Source: Lentilactobacillus parabuchneri DSM 5707 = NBRC 107865 (GTDB taxonomy: Bacteria; Bacillota; Bacilli; Lactobacillales; Lactobacillaceae). Taken from it: a DNA stretch of 64,000 nucleotides. The notes under the pieces were generated by a model, which did no database searches, was not told where the DNA came from, and was given only the letters and a program-made list of their open reading frames with translations. Location of the stretch: contig NZ_AZGK01000001.1 in the NCBI RefSeq assembly GCF_001435315.1, forward strand, positions 63,476 through 127,475, read 5' to 3'. Below, piece after piece: positions 47,264-58,596 of this stretch (the first letter of the stretch is position 1; each line of letters starts with the position of its first letter). The translations under genes were made by a program, and so were the position numbers.

Positions 47264-49000
47264 ATGCTTACTTTGTTGATTGGAATTATCGTGGTAGTGG
47301 GGGCTTGTTACCTGGGATTCGTTTTTTATCAAAGACGGACAATTAAGATGGCAACGAGTATTTACGAGAATAAGCGGGATTTGAACAAGATTCCGTTGGA
47401 TGATGAATTTGCGCTTGCCAAGAAGATGAACTTAACCGGTGAGTCTCACAAAAAGTATGATCAACTGTACAACAAGTATCAGCATTATAAGAACCAAATG
47501 CTGCCGAGTATTGATGAAGGCATTGAGGCCGTTAAAGAAGACGGCAAGGGCATTAATTTCTTAAAGACCAAAAGCGATTGGCAAGCTGCCAACAAAGCAA
47601 TTTCCGACGCTGATTCGACACTCAAAGACATTCAAGCCGGCTTAGCCCAACTTTATGATTTGAATAAGCAGCATAAGTTGGCACTCGATGAACTTGATAA
47701 GAAATACAAGCGCTTGCGAGAAGATATTCTCAATAAGAACCAGTCATTTGGCCCCAGCATTGATAATTTAGAGAAGATGCTTTCAGATATTGAGGGGACT
47801 TTTGATGAGTTCACCCAGTTGACAAAAAGTGGCGATCCAAACAGCGCGGAAGAAGTCTTGAGCGATTTGAACACCGCCACCGATAAATTGGAATCGTATA
47901 TGGATCGGATTCCCAAGCTCTATGAGTTGATTTCTAAAGAATTTGTTGAACAAGTTGACGAAATTGAGTCAGGCTACAACGAACTAAAACAAAAGCAGTA
48001 CAACTTTCCCAATGATCAGTTTGTCAAAACAATCAAGGGAATTCGCGATCAGTTGAAGGTTAACACCAAGAAACTTGAAAACTTGGAAATTGATTCGGTT
48101 GAAAAAGCGACTCAGAATATCGCAGATCGAATCGACCAGATGTATGACGCAATCGATAAAGAATTTAAAGCCCGTCCTGACGTTGAAAAGCACACTAAAG
48201 TCATTGGTGAGTACATTGACCATGTTCGCAAACAAAATGGTGACTTGCAGTTAAGGCTGGAAACACTTAACAAAAGTTATGTCTTGAATCATCAAGAAAT
48301 TGAGAATAATCACCAATATGATCAACAGATTTCAACCATTGAAAAGAAGTATCAAAACGAAGTTCAACAAATGAAGGATGGCGAAGCTGTTTTTTCAACC
48401 ATTCAAACTGATCAAAAACAAATGATGAAGGACTTGAGTCAAATTGAGTCCGAGCAAAAAGCGCTCTTTCAAGCAGCCATCAAATTGCCAAAACAAGAAA
48501 ATGCTGCCAGAAGTGCGCTGGCCGGTTTTGATTTGGAAATGCGGAATAAAAAGCGTCGAATCGATAATCATAATCTACCCGGATTATCAGATGCCTATCA
48601 AGATGCATTTGCCGCCGTTATTCGTGAGATCAATCATTTGGATAATGCAATGAATCAGCCGCAGATTGATATGGATGATATTTCCAAACAGCTGATCATC
48701 ATTCAATCGGACATGGATACACTTGAAGAAAAGACCAGTCAGCTGATCGATGATGCAGTGCTGGCTGAACAGACCATTCAGTACGCCAACCGGTTTATCA
48801 GCACCAACTCCGAAATTGCTGCTGCCAGCAAAACGGCGCAGATGTACTTTGATCAAAAATATGATTATGAACAGAGCTTAAGTATCATCTCTAAGGCGCT
48901 GGAAAAACAGTCTTCCGGCGTTTTCACCAAGATTAAAGATGATTATTTCAACTCCAAGAAACGTTCCAAGTCTGATAATGTCGTTGAAGAAGATCAATAA
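47264..49000 (+). CDS. ezrA: Septation ring formation regulator EzrA
   Basis: 578 residues. One N-terminal membrane span (LTLLIGIIVVVGACYLGFVFY) with a very short outer tail, then ~550 cytoplasmic residues of spectrin-like helical repeats rich in Lys, Asp, Glu and Gln. EzrA binds FtsZ and penicillin-binding proteins and limits extra Z-rings. ATG follows GAAGGATGGG. A terminator closes the unit. Confidence 0.95.
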   Translation: MLTLLIGIIVVVGACYLGFVFYQRRTIKMATSIYENKRDLNKIPLDDEFALAKKMNLTGESHKKYDQLYNKYQHYKNQMLPSIDEGIEAVKEDGKGINFLKTKSDWQAANKAISDADSTLKDIQAGLAQLYDLNKQHKLALDELDKKYKRLREDILNKNQSFGPSIDNLEKMLSDIEGTFDEFTQLTKSGDPNSAEEVLSDLNTATDKLESYMDRIPKLYELISKEFVEQVDEIESGYNELKQKQYNFPNDQFVKTIKGIRDQLKVNTKKLENLEIDSVEKATQNIADRIDQMYDAIDKEFKARPDVEKHTKVIGEYIDHVRKQNGDLQLRLETLNKSYVLNHQEIENNHQYDQQISTIEKKYQNEVQQMKDGEAVFSTIQTDQKQMMKDLSQIESEQKALFQAAIKLPKQENAARSALAGFDLEMRNKKRRIDNHNLPGLSDAYQDAFAAVIREINHLDNAMNQPQIDMDDISKQLIIIQSDMDTLEEKTSQLIDDAVLAEQTIQYANRFISTNSEIAAASKTAQMYFDQKYDYEQSLSIISKALEKQSSGVFTKIKDDYFNSKKRSKSDNVVEEDQ

Positions 49001-49011
49001 TTTGAATGAAA

Positions 49012-49045
49012 AGACGGGCACAATCAAAAATGTGGCCCGCCTTTT
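49012..49045 (+). terminator. ezrA terminator
   Basis: GACGGGCACA and TGTGGCCCGCC form an imperfect stem, followed by TTTTG. Confidence 0.7.
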
Positions 49046-49164
49046 GTTTGTTTTAAAATCGACGCCAACAAGCATCCCGCTTGTGACACGCTGTGTTTGG
49101 GTGTATCATACTGGGAGTTATATTTGTTGGAGTCGAACCAATAAATGAGAGAAGAAGGTTTCGA

Positions 49165-50310
49165 ATGATTTATTTTGATAATAGTGCCACCACAAAAGTA
49201 TTACCTGAAGTTCTTGACACATACAATAAAGTTAGCCAGCAGGTCTGGGGGAATCCTTCCAGCCTGCATAATTTTGGTGAGCAGGCATTCAACTTACTTG
49301 AGCAGTCACGTAAGCAGATTGCCGATTTACTGAACGTTCATCCTGATGAAATCTACTTTACAAGTGGCGGAACCGAAGGCGACAACTGGGTTATCAAGGG
49401 AACCGCAATTGAAAAGCGGGCGTTTGGTAAGCACTTAATTACCACCTCGGTTGAACACGCCGCCGTCAAGAATTCGTTTGAACAGCTCAGACAGTTGGGC
49501 TATGACGTGACCTATTTACCGGTCGATGACGAGGGCCGCATTTCGATTGATGATTTAAAAGCTGCGATTCGTCCGGAGACGACGTTGGTGTCGATTATGG
49601 CGGTCAATAATGAAATTGGGACGATTCAGCCAATCAAAGAAGCGGCTGAGCTGTTAAAACAATACCCTAAAATTCACTTCCATGTCGATGCGGTTCAGGG
49701 ATTAGGAAAGGGAATTCAGGATCAGATTTTTAACGATCGGACTGATTTCGCCGTGTTCTCCGGCCATAAGTTCCACGCACCTCGTGGGACAGGTTTCATC
49801 TACGCACGTCGCGGCCGCAGAATCGCGCCATTAATGAATGGTGGCGGACAGGAAAAAAATCAGCGTTCAGGCACCGAAAACCTTCCCGGAATTACCGCGA
49901 TGTCAAAAGCAATTCGGTTAGTTCTGGGCACAGAACCGGCTGCCATTGATAAGGAACGCCAAATCAAGCAATTGATTATGGACCACATCAGTCAGTTTGA
50001 TAAAGTGACCATTTTTTCAAAGAATGACGCCACGTTTGCACCACATATCTTATGTTTTGCAATCAAGGGTGTTCGTGGTGAAACGATTGTCCATGCCTTT
50101 GAAAAACACGATATCTACATTTCAACCACCAGTGCCTGCTCATCTAAAGATCATGACGAATCAGGAACTTTAAATGCGATGCGGGTCCCGGACGATATTG
50201 CCACCAGTGCGGTTCGAATTTCACTTGGCGATCATAATACACTTGATGAAGCCAAACAATTCGTGAAAGTATTTGATCAATTGTATGAAGAATTTGACAA
50301 ATTAAGTTAG
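49165..50310 (+). CDS. Cysteine desulfurase (IscS/NifS-type)
   Basis: 381 residues from ATG at 49165 (GAAGAAGG). The PLP lysine is Lys202 in FSGHKFHAP; the persulfide Cys is Cys325 in the mobile loop TTSACSSKD. The next gene, nine bases away, is thiI, so this enzyme most likely supplies sulfur for 4-thiouridine in tRNA, like NifZ in Bacillus, rather than for Fe-S clusters. That assignment rests on the gene pair. Confidence 0.93.
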   Translation: MIYFDNSATTKVLPEVLDTYNKVSQQVWGNPSSLHNFGEQAFNLLEQSRKQIADLLNVHPDEIYFTSGGTEGDNWVIKGTAIEKRAFGKHLITTSVEHAAVKNSFEQLRQLGYDVTYLPVDDEGRISIDDLKAAIRPETTLVSIMAVNNEIGTIQPIKEAAELLKQYPKIHFHVDAVQGLGKGIQDQIFNDRTDFAVFSGHKFHAPRGTGFIYARRGRRIAPLMNGGGQEKNQRSGTENLPGITAMSKAIRLVLGTEPAAIDKERQIKQLIMDHISQFDKVTIFSKNDATFAPHILCFAIKGVRGETIVHAFEKHDIYISTTSACSSKDHDESGTLNAMRVPDDIATSAVRISLGDHNTLDEAKQFVKVFDQLYEEFDKLS

Positions 50311-50318
50311 GAGTCAGT

Positions 50319-51536
50319 ATGCACTATACAGAAATTATGGTTCGCTATGGCGAGCTGTCCACTAAGGGCAAAAATAAAAAAGAGTTTATTAAGCAGCTTG
50401 GCAGAAATGTCCGAGCTGTTTTGCACCCATTTCCAAAGCTCGAAGTCAAGCCACAGCGGGATCGACTTCACGTTGCCCTTAATGGTGAAGACGATCAGGC
50501 GGTTATCGAGAGTTTGAAGGGCGTTTTTGGAATTGAAAATTTTTATCCATCAGTTCAGTTGGATAAAGACATGGAGACGATTAAACAAACTGCGCTGGAA
50601 ATGGTCAAAGAACAGTACCATGACGGAGCAACGTTTAAAATTAACACCCGTCGTCAGGATAAACATTTTCAATACGACACCAACCAAATCAATAATCTGT
50701 TAGGCGACTACATCCTTGAAAATGTTGACGGTATTAGCGTTGACGTCAAGAACCCCGACATTTCAATTCGTGTTGAAATTCGCATGAACGGGGCGTTTTT
50801 GTCTTCAGAAAAGATTCATGGGGCGGGCGGCCTTCCCGTGGGAACCGGTGGCCGGGCAACCATGATGCTTTCCGGTGGAATCGATTCGCCGGTTGCAACG
50901 TATTTGGCCATGAAACGTGGCGTTAAAATTGACATGATTCATTTTTACAGCCCACCATATACGAGTGACCAAGCCCTGAATAAGGCGAAGCAGTTGACTT
51001 CGGTTTTGGCAAAGTATTCCGGCAATATTCAGTTCATTCAGGTGCCGTTTACCGAGATTCAAGAGACGATCAAGGAAAAGGTTCCCGAAGGCTATCTGAT
51101 GACCATTCAACGGCGGATGATGCTGCGCATTGCCGCCAAAATTACTCAAGAAAGGCATTGCGGCGGCGTCTTTACCGGCGAAGCCCTGGGGCAGGTTGCC
51201 TCACAAACCTTGGAAAGCATGATGGCCATCAACGACGTCACAACGATGCCCGTATTACGACCGTTGGTATCAATGGACAAGACTGAAATTATCAAGATTT
51301 CTGAAAAGATTAAGACGTATGATCTGTCGATTCTGCCGTTTGAGGATTGTTGTACGATTTTTACGCCACCTGCACCAAAGACGCGTCCGGATTTGGACAA
51401 GTCGCGCAAGTTTGAATCATACATTGATGTTGACGGCTTGATGAAAAAAGCGATTGATCATATTCAAATTACCGATATCAAACCTGGCGAAGAGTTCCTT
51501 AACCAAAACCAAGATATCTTTGCCGAACTCCTTTAA
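50319..51536 (+). CDS. thiI: tRNA 4-thiouridine synthase ThiI
   Basis: 405 residues: N-terminal ferredoxin-like part, THUMP domain (~60-165), then a PP-loop adenylation domain with [17 protein letters not shown]. There is no C-terminal rhodanese domain, as usual in Firmicutes, so sulfur should come straight from the neighbouring desulfurase. [12 protein letters not shown] near the C-terminus holds the conserved Cys. It modifies U8 of tRNAs. Confidence 0.96.
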   Translation: MHYTEIMVRYGELSTKGKNKKEFIKQLGRNVRAVLHPFPKLEVKPQRDRLHVALNGEDDQAVIESLKGVFGIENFYPSVQLDKDMETIKQTALEMVKEQYHDGATFKINTRRQDKHFQYDTNQINNLLGDYILENVDGISVDVKNPDISIRVEIRMNGAFLSSEKIHGAGGLPVGTGGRATMMLSGGIDSPVATYLAMKRGVKIDMIHFYSPPYTSDQALNKAKQLTSVLAKYSGNIQFIQVPFTEIQETIKEKVPEGYLMTIQRRMMLRIAAKITQERHCGGVFTGEALGQVASQTLESMMAINDVTTMPVLRPLVSMDKTEIIKISEKIKTYDLSILPFEDCCTIFTPPAPKTRPDLDKSRKFESYIDVDGLMKKAIDHIQITDIKPGEEFLNQNQDIFAELL

Positions 51537-51549
51537 TTCACAAAACACC

Positions 51550-51578
51550 TTGCCAAATTTCTTGGAGTGGGCTACATT
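51550..51578 (+). promoter_or_regulatory. Possible tpx promoter
   Basis: TTGCCA, 17-base spacer, TACATT. The alternative -10 TATAAC at 51582 is also possible. Confidence 0.4.
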
Positions 51579-51616
51579 ATGTATAACGTTAGTTAATTGA
51601 CCAAGGGAGTGCTTTT

Positions 51617-52126
51617 ATGGAAATCACGATCAATGGTAAAGAAGAAAGTATGTTTGGCAATCCACCAGAAGTTGGTGAAACCCTGCCAAAGTTTAAGCTT
51701 GAGGACGCTGACGGAAACAAAGTTAAGACTGCTGATATTATTGGCAGAATCACGTTGCTTTCAACGGTTCCCGATATTGATACACCGGTCTGCTCTGTGG
51801 AAACTCGAAAATTCAATCAGGAAGCTGATAAGTTTCCCGATGTTCAATTTTTGACCGTTTCCAATAACACGGTTGAACAACAAAAAAATTGGTGTGCTGC
51901 ACAAGGCGTCGCCAATTTAAAAATGTTGTCCGATGAAAACCTTTCATTAGGTTATGCAATGAAGCTTTATTTACCAAACTTCGGTGCTTTGGCGCGGACA
52001 ATTTACATTGTTGATGCAACCGGCAAGATTATCTATCGTCAGATTGTTCCTGAAATTACCAATGAGCCGGACTATGACGATGTGTTAAATGCGTTGAAAA
52101 AAGTTGCCAAGCGTGTTGACGATTAG
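51617..52126 (+). CDS. tpx: Thiol peroxidase (Tpx-type peroxiredoxin)
   Basis: 169 residues. The peroxidatic Cys is Cys59 in VPDIDTPVCSVET, and the resolving Cys93 in KNWCAAQ has the Tpx spacing. The protein reduces H2O2 and alkyl peroxides with thioredoxin, which is useful in a cell that makes H2O2 through pyruvate oxidase (encoded at the window start) and probably lacks catalase. AAGGGAG precedes the ATG. Confidence 0.95.
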   Translation: MEITINGKEESMFGNPPEVGETLPKFKLEDADGNKVKTADIIGRITLLSTVPDIDTPVCSVETRKFNQEADKFPDVQFLTVSNNTVEQQKNWCAAQGVANLKMLSDENLSLGYAMKLYLPNFGALARTIYIVDATGKIIYRQIVPEITNEPDYDDVLNALKKVAKRVDD

Positions 52127-52149
52127 TCAAAAGTTGGTTAAGATTAAAA

Positions 52150-52384
52150 TTAAATTAAAGTGTTGAGCAAGAGAGTAGCCAACGATCCGGTTTCAGAAAG
52201 AAAATCATTGCTGGGAGATTTTTACCGATTGTTGTGTGAAAGTAACTTGTGAGCTGCCCGCTCGAATTTTGAGAGCGGGACGGGATTATCAGCCCGTTAC
52301 AATGATAGTTAAGTGGGGCTTTACAGCCCAATTTAGGTGGTACCGCGAGCACTTCGTCCTAATGTTTGGATGGAGTGTTTTTTT
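52150..52384 (+). promoter_or_regulatory. T-box leader of valS
   Basis: Stem I with AGAGAGTAG (loop E AGTA), specifier GTA at 52242-52244 (GAA-A-GTA-A, then the helix CTTGT pairing with GCAAG), the T-box AGGTGGTACCGCG and a terminator in which CACTTCGTCC pairs with GGATGGAGTG before TTTTTTT (52349-52384). The variable base T fits A73 of tRNA-Val. Uncharged tRNA-Val should turn on valS. Confidence 0.9.
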
Positions 52385-52429
52385 GTTACATAAAATAAAA
52401 TTGAGATCGGATTTGAAAGGGGCGACGTC

Positions 52430-55090
52430 ATGTCAGACAAGAAGCAAGAAATGTCAACGAAATATGATCCAACTTCCGTGGAAAAGGGAAGATATAATGA
52501 ATGGCTTGAAGAAGGGGTATTTGAACCAAGTGGGGATAAGAAAGCAAAACCATTTTCAATCGTTTTACCGCCACCAAATGTTACTGGAAAGCTCCACTTG
52601 GGCCACGCCTGGGATACCACACTGCAAGATATGATTATTCGCCGCAAGCGGATGCAGGGTTATGATACCCTTTGGCTGCCAGGAATGGACCATGCGGGGA
52701 TTGCAACGCAAGCAAAAGTTGAGGCCAAGCTTCGCAAACAAGGCATCTCTCGTTATGACCTGGGCCGTGAAAAGTTTATCGATAAGGTATGGGAATGGAA
52801 AGACGATTTTGCCCGGACCATCAAGGAACAGTGGGCCAAATTAGGGCTTTCACTGGACTATGAACGCGAACGCTTTACCCTTGACGAAGGCTTGTCAAAG
52901 GCCGTTCGCAAGGTCTTCGTTTCCCTTTATAACAAGGGCCTGATTTATCGGGGCGAATATATTATTAACTGGGACCCACAGGCTCGGACTGCTTTGTCTG
53001 ATATTGAGGTTATTCATAAGGATGACAAGGGTGCCTTTTACCACGTTAAGTATCCATTTACGGATGGCACGACATTTAACGGCAAGGATTACATTGAAAT
53101 CGCAACCACCCGTCCTGAAACCATGATGGGTGATACTGCGGTTGCGGTTAACCCTTCTGATGAACGTTATAAAGAACTGGTCGGCAAAAAGGTTTTGGTG
53201 CCGTTAATTAACCGTGAAGTGCCAATCATTGCCGATCAATACGTTGACCCTGAGTTTGGAACTGGAATGGTTAAAATTACGCCTGCCCATGACCCTAATG
53301 ACTTTAAGGTCGGTAATCGTCATAATCTAAAGCGGATTAATACGATGAACGAAGACGCGTCAATGAACGAAAATGCCGGAAAGTATAAAGGCATGGATCG
53401 TTTTGAAGCCCGAAAAGCAATGGTTAAGGATCTTGAAGACGAAGGCCTGATGCTTTCAATTGATCCAATCGTCCATTCAGTTGGTCATTCAGAACGAACC
53501 GGGGTTCAAGTCGAAGCCCGTTTATCAACTCAGTGGTTTGTTAAAATGAAGCCACTGGCAGAACAAGCCATTCAAAATCAATCAACTGACGATAAGGTCA
53601 GCTTCTTTCCTGAACGATTTGAAGGCACTTTCACCCAGTGGATGGAAAACGTGCATGATTGGGTTATTTCTCGTCAGCTTTGGTGGGGACATCAGATTCC
53701 AGCCTGGTACAACAAGCAGACTGGTGAAACATACGTTGGCATGGAAGCGCCAAAGGACGCAGAAAACTGGGAACAGGATCCGGATGTTTTGGATACCTGG
53801 TTCTCATCTGCACTCTGGCCGTTTTCAACCATGGGTTGGCCAGACGATACTGACGACATGAAGCGTTATTTCCCAACCGACACGTTGGTAACCGGATATG
53901 ATATCATTTTCTTCTGGGTTTCCCGGATGATTTTCCAAAGCCTTGAATTTACCCACGAACGACCATTTAAGGACGTTTTACTTCACGGCCTGATTCGAGA
54001 TTCACAGGGCCGTAAGATGTCCAAGTCACTTGGAAATGGGATTGATCCAATGGATGTCATCGATAAGTATGGGGCGGATGCATTGCGTTGGTTCCTGTCA
54101 ATTGGTGGTACCCCTGGTCAGGATTTGAAATTCAGTTACGACAAGATGGATTCCGCCTGGAACTTCATTAACAAGATTTGGAATGCCAGCCGGTACGTTA
54201 TCATGAACCTGGATGGTATCGACAAACCGGAGCTTCCGGACAAATCGGAATGGCAACTATCTGATAAATGGATTTTAAGCCGTTTGAACGCAACGGTTAA
54301 CCATGTTTCTGAGTTGTTTGAGAAATACAACTTCGGTGAAGCTGATCGTTATCTTTACGATTTCATTTGGAACGATTTCTGTGATTGGTACATTGAAATG
54401 AGTAAAGAAGCACTTAACAGCGACGATGAAAAGCTCAAGAAAAACACCCAGAATATCTTGGCTTATGTTCTTGACCAGACATTACGGTTGTTGCAGCCAA
54501 TCATGCCGTTTGTGACGGAGTATATCTGGCAAATGATGCCACACGTTGGCAAATCATTGGTAACCGCTGAGTATCCGGTTGACCATCCTGAATTTAATGA
54601 CGGCACTGCTGAGCATCAGATGCAGTCACTGATTGATCTGATCACGGCCGTTCGTAATATTCGAAACGAGGCCAACGCACCGTTATCATCACCAATTGAC
54701 ATGTTGATTCAAACGGATAACAGTACCTTAAAAGAAATCTTTGAATCAAACCGTGACTACATTGATCGCTTCTGCCACACCAAGGAACTTCAGATTGGTA
54801 GTGACATCCAAGCACCGAAGCTGTCGATGTCAGCCGTGATTACTGATGCAACGGTCTTTGTACCGTTAGCTGAGCTGGTTGATCTCAAAGATGAGCAAGC
54901 ACGGGTTCAAAAAGATGTTGATAAATTCGAATCCGAGGTTGCCCGTTCTGAAAGGAAGTTGGCCAATAAGCGCTTTGTCGAAAACGCACCGGATGCGGTT
55001 GTTGACGAAGAAAAGAAGAAGCAAGCCGATTATCAGTCCAAGTTGGATGCGGCTAAGGAACGTTTGCAACAAATTAGTAGTGAGATGTAA
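52430..55090 (+). CDS. valS: Valyl-tRNA synthetase
   Basis: 886 residues, class I. The HIGH-like motif is LHLGHAWD and KMSKS is [13 protein letters not shown]1 editing domain (~190-370) clears Thr-tRNA, an anticodon-binding domain lies at ~610-760 and a C-terminal coiled coil (from ~815, rich in Lys/Glu) is present. Full length. Its expression is set by the T-box leader. Confidence 0.98.
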   Translation: MSDKKQEMSTKYDPTSVEKGRYNEWLEEGVFEPSGDKKAKPFSIVLPPPNVTGKLHLGHAWDTTLQDMIIRRKRMQGYDTLWLPGMDHAGIATQAKVEAKLRKQGISRYDLGREKFIDKVWEWKDDFARTIKEQWAKLGLSLDYERERFTLDEGLSKAVRKVFVSLYNKGLIYRGEYIINWDPQARTALSDIEVIHKDDKGAFYHVKYPFTDGTTFNGKDYIEIATTRPETMMGDTAVAVNPSDERYKELVGKKVLVPLINREVPIIADQYVDPEFGTGMVKITPAHDPNDFKVGNRHNLKRINTMNEDASMNENAGKYKGMDRFEARKAMVKDLEDEGLMLSIDPIVHSVGHSERTGVQVEARLSTQWFVKMKPLAEQAIQNQSTDDKVSFFPERFEGTFTQWMENVHDWVISRQLWWGHQIPAWYNKQTGETYVGMEAPKDAENWEQDPDVLDTWFSSALWPFSTMGWPDDTDDMKRYFPTDTLVTGYDIIFFWVSRMIFQSLEFTHERPFKDVLLHGLIRDSQGRKMSKSLGNGIDPMDVIDKYGADALRWFLSIGGTPGQDLKFSYDKMDSAWNFINKIWNASRYVIMNLDGIDKPELPDKSEWQLSDKWILSRLNATVNHVSELFEKYNFGEADRYLYDFIWNDFCDWYIEMSKEALNSDDEKLKKNTQNILAYVLDQTLRLLQPIMPFVTEYIWQMMPHVGKSLVTAEYPVDHPEFNDGTAEHQMQSLIDLITAVRNIRNEANAPLSSPIDMLIQTDNSTLKEIFESNRDYIDRFCHTKELQIGSDIQAPKLSMSAVITDATVFVPLAELVDLKDEQARVQKDVDKFESEVARSERKLANKRFVENAPDAVVDEEKKKQADYQSKLDAAKERLQQISSEM

Positions 55091-55126
55091 AATAGTTGTT
55101 GAGGAAGATCGTTAAATTTTGATAAG

Positions 55127-55195
55127 ACGTGGGGAAAAATACGGTTTACCGGGTCCTCCCGGTAATAGTAACCGTGTTTGACCCACGTTTTTTTA
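55127..55195 (+). terminator. valS terminator with nested hairpin
   Basis: GACGTGGG pairs with CCCACGT before TTTTTTT; within the loop ACGGTTTACCGGG pairs with CCCGGTAATAGTAACCGT. The folC ribosome site AAGGAG follows directly after the T-run. Confidence 0.8.
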
Positions 55196-55205
55196 AGGAG
55201 AAAAC

Positions 55206-56537
55206 ATGATTAACTCGTATCAAGAGGCACTGGCGTTCATTCATGGGCGAACTAAATTCAAGAAGATCCCGACGCTGAAGCGAATGCGCCGATTTTTGGA
55301 TGAACTGGGAGCGCCCGACAAACGGATCAACGCGATTCACATTGCCGGCACAAATGGCAAGGGATCAACGCTGGCATTTTTACGAAATATTTTTCAAGAA
55401 GATGGAAAAACGGTTGGCAGCTTTACCTCACCGTTTCTAATGAAATTCAACGAACGGATCAGCGTTAACGGTGTGCCAATTTCAGACAGTGAAATTCTGC
55501 GGTTGGCACAAACGGTCTATCCCATCGTCAAAAAGTTGGATGACGAGTTGCCCGAGGGTGGGCCGACCGAATTTGAGATTGTAACGGCGATGATGTTCAC
55601 TTATTTTGCCGAGGGCCACGCCGACATTGTTCTGATTGAAGTGGGATTGGGTGGCTTATTTGATTCGACCAACGTGATTGTCCCCAAAGTGTCAGTGATC
55701 ACTTCAATCGGCTGGGACCACATGCATATTCTAGGTGACACGTTACCGAAAATTGCCGCTCAAAAAGCTGGTATTATCAAATCCGGAGTGCCGGTCGTCG
55801 TTGGCGGAGTGGATCAGGAATCCCTAAAAGTTATCCAAAAAACCGCCCAGAAAAAGGGCAGTCCGATTCAGATTTTAGGAAGTGATTTCACGGTCACTGA
55901 TTTAGGCGAATCAAGTTGGCAACAGTCATTTGATTTCAAATCGGGGGCCCATCACTTCGACCAATTGCACACCGGTTTATTGGGCGATTATCAAACGCAC
56001 AACGCTGCTTTGGCAATTGAGGCATACTTGGTCTATCAGCAACTTCAAAGCGCTGCAGCAGCCACAGAATCGGTTGAAAAAGGGGTTGCTGCAACCCAAT
56101 GGGCTGGTCGCTTCGAACGGGTTTCTACCAATCCGACCGTCGTCCTTGACGGGGCCCATAACACGTCGGCGGTTGACCAGATTGTTAAATTGCTGGAAAC
56201 CGATTTTTCGTCCGGCCACATCACCATTTTGATGGGGATTTTGGCAGATAAACAAGCGGATAAAATGGTCGAAAAGATGGATACGATTCCAAACGCGACG
56301 GTTTATTTAACTCAGTTTTCGGGACCCGGCAAGCGCAGTGCCGCCGACCCCAAAAAGCTCGAACACCAGTTGGAAACGGTGGGCGACCAAGCACTGATTA
56401 TTGACGATTGGCACGAAGCCATTTCAACTTTGGCCGGGCAATTGGCGCCGGAGGATATGTTATTGATTACGGGCTCGTTATACTTTATCTCAGACGTTCG
56501 GCAATATTTAAAGGATAACCCGCGAATTTTCAAATAA
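55206..56537 (+). CDS. folC: Folylpolyglutamate synthase
   Basis: 443 residues. Mur-ligase-like fold: P-loop HIAGTNGKGSTLAFL, the omega region (SFTSPFLMKFNERI), GLGGLFDSTN and, in the C domain, LDGAHN. It adds gamma-glutamates to folates, keeping them in the cell, and may also act as dihydrofolate synthase. It follows valS with a terminator between; some readthrough is likely, since no clear new promoter is seen. Confidence 0.96.
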   Translation: MINSYQEALAFIHGRTKFKKIPTLKRMRRFLDELGAPDKRINAIHIAGTNGKGSTLAFLRNIFQEDGKTVGSFTSPFLMKFNERISVNGVPISDSEILRLAQTVYPIVKKLDDELPEGGPTEFEIVTAMMFTYFAEGHADIVLIEVGLGGLFDSTNVIVPKVSVITSIGWDHMHILGDTLPKIAAQKAGIIKSGVPVVVGGVDQESLKVIQKTAQKKGSPIQILGSDFTVTDLGESSWQQSFDFKSGAHHFDQLHTGLLGDYQTHNAALAIEAYLVYQQLQSAAAATESVEKGVAATQWAGRFERVSTNPTVVLDGAHNTSAVDQIVKLLETDFSSGHITILMGILADKQADKMVEKMDTIPNATVYLTQFSGPGKRSAADPKKLEHQLETVGDQALIIDDWHEAISTLAGQLAPEDMLLITGSLYFISDVRQYLKDNPRIFK

Positions 56538-56678
56538 TCTATTAAATCAGTCCACGATTCACTTGATTTTATTTATTTTTGGACGCGTTATGATATACTT
56601 GTTTCGTTAAACAATAATAAATTAATCTATAAAAAATCGAACTAAATTAAGTTGATCGACAACGAAGGGATGGATAAC

Positions 56679-57686
56679 GTGTTTGGATTAGGGGAAAAAA
56701 ACATAGGAATTGATCTTGGAACCGCTAATACGATCGTTTACGTTGAGGGCAAAGGAATTGTCCTTCGTGAACCGTCAGTGGTTGCTAAGAGTACGAAAAG
56801 TGGCGAGGTCATTGCTGTTGGGTCTGAGGCCCGCGCAATGATCGGCCGAACTCCCGCAAGTATTCAAGCGGTTAGGCCAATGAAAGACGGCGTGATTGCC
56901 GATTATGATACGACTGTTGCCATGATGAAGTATTTCATTCAAAAGGCATTGGGACATTCGTCTGGTAAGCCTTACGTCATGGTTTGTGTACCAACAGGGA
57001 TTACAGCCGTTGAAAAACGGGCGGTTATCGATGCCACCAGAGTTGCTGGTGCCAGAGATGCGTACGTCATTGAAGAACCATTTGCAGCTGCAATCGGTGC
57101 CGGTCTTCCAGTCATGGATCCAACCGGTAGCATGGTGGTTGATATTGGTGGTGGGACCACAGACGTTGCCACCATTTCTTTGGGCGGGATTGTTTCCAGC
57201 CGTTCAGTTCGAATGGCTGGCGATAAGCTCAATGAAGCAATTGCACAGTACGTCCGTCAAAAATACAATTTATTAATTGGTGAACGGACTTCCGAGCAGC
57301 TCAAAATTGATATTGGTTCTGCGTCTGAAAAAGCAGCTAAAGAAATCAAATCAGTTCCCGTTCGTGGTCGCGACTTAGTTACCGGACTGCCAACAACTGT
57401 TGAAATTAGCGGTGTTGACGTCAACAAAGCAATTAACGAGTCTGTTATGGCGATTATTGCCACAATCAAGGAAACGCTTGAAGAAACGTCACCTGAAATT
57501 GCAGCTGACGTTATTGACCATGGCATCGTTTTAACTGGTGGTGGTGCGTTGCTCAGAAACATTACCGATGTGATTGCAGATGCGACTCAAGTTCCCGTTT
57601 CCATTGCATCCGACCCACTTGATTGTGTTGCGATTGGTACTGGAGAATCATTAAAGAGCATTAATGTAATGAAGAAAAAGCAATAA
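56679..57686 (+). CDS. mreB: Rod-shape protein MreB
   Basis: 335 residues from GTG at 56679, five bases after AAGGGATGG; this gives the usual start [18 protein letters not shown]. The ATG at 56670 lies inside the ribosome site. Actin motifs: [26 protein letters not shown] and [10 protein letters not shown]. With MreC and MreD (next genes) it guides the elongasome. It differs from Mbl at 27206, so the cell has at least two MreB-type actins. Confidence 0.96.
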   Translation: MFGLGEKNIGIDLGTANTIVYVEGKGIVLREPSVVAKSTKSGEVIAVGSEARAMIGRTPASIQAVRPMKDGVIADYDTTVAMMKYFIQKALGHSSGKPYVMVCVPTGITAVEKRAVIDATRVAGARDAYVIEEPFAAAIGAGLPVMDPTGSMVVDIGGGTTDVATISLGGIVSSRSVRMAGDKLNEAIAQYVRQKYNLLIGERTSEQLKIDIGSASEKAAKEIKSVPVRGRDLVTGLPTTVEISGVDVNKAINESVMAIIATIKETLEETSPEIAADVIDHGIVLTGGGALLRNITDVIADATQVPVSIASDPLDCVAIGTGESLKSINVMKKKQ

Positions 57687-57731
57687 TTAACCAGTTCAGT
57701 GTTAATTATTAAATAACGAATGGAGGCAATT

Positions 57732-58580
57732 ATGCAAAAATTTTTCTCCAGTCGAAAGCTTGTAATTGTCGTCGTATGTTTGATCGTTAGTTTTGGTTTG
57801 ATGTCCCTATCGGTTGCCATCAGAGACAAGCGCAGCACCCCACCGCTTATTCAACAGTTTGGAAATGACATTGTTGGCTTTGGGGATCGAATCATTGCGG
57901 CACCAATGAATGGCATTCATCACGGGTTTGTTTCGACTAAGAATCTTTTGAACACCTACCAGGAAAATGAACGACTCAAATCCAAAGTTGACCAACTGAC
58001 ACAAACTCAGGTAAAAGATCAAGTTTTGGAACGAGAGAACAAACAGTTAAAGCGTCAATTAAATGTTGGCAGTACGCTGACCGGGTATGAAAAAATTAAT
58101 GCTGCTGTTATTACCCGGACACCTTCTTCATGGGCTAGCCAGATCATTGTAAACAAGGGTCAGGCTGCCGGTGTTAAGAAGGATATGCCGGTAATTGCGG
58201 GACCCGGCTTGATTGGAACGGTTGCTGAAGTGAACAAGACCAACAGTAAGGTTGTCTTGATTTCAAATACCGCAGAAAACTCCAACCGATTTGCGATTCA
58301 AGTTTTGGGAGATAATTCCAAGGTTGTCAACGGGATCATCACATCGTATGATTCGTCTGCCAACCGCATCATTATGGGAAATATTACGTCTAAAGCCAAG
58401 CTTTCGGTTGGTAACCGGGTGACGACTAGTGGTCTTGGCGGTGTGATTCCGAAGGGAATTTACGTTGGGACAGTTTCGAAGGTCACTGAAGACGATTACG
58501 GTCTTGCTAAAAAAGTTTATATAAAGCCTGCTGCTAATTTGAACGACATTGAAGTCGTCTCAATAGCAGTTCGGAATTGA
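57732..58580 (+). CDS. mreC: Rod-shape protein MreC
   Basis: 282 residues from ATG at 57732 after GGAGG. A short inner N-terminus, one membrane span (LVIVVVCLIVSFGLMSLSVAI), a coiled coil (~65-110, QENERLKSKVDQLTQ...) and two outer beta domains with GPGLIGTVAEVN and TSGLGGVIPKGIYVGTV. It links MreB to penicillin-binding proteins. Confidence 0.95.
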   Translation: MQKFFSSRKLVIVVVCLIVSFGLMSLSVAIRDKRSTPPLIQQFGNDIVGFGDRIIAAPMNGIHHGFVSTKNLLNTYQENERLKSKVDQLTQTQVKDQVLERENKQLKRQLNVGSTLTGYEKINAAVITRTPSSWASQIIVNKGQAAGVKKDMPVIAGPGLIGTVAEVNKTNSKVVLISNTAENSNRFAIQVLGDNSKVVNGIITSYDSSANRIIMGNITSKAKLSVGNRVTTSGLGGVIPKGIYVGTVSKVTEDDYGLAKKVYIKPAANLNDIEVVSIAVRN

Positions 58581-58596
58581 TAGGAGGGACAATTAA

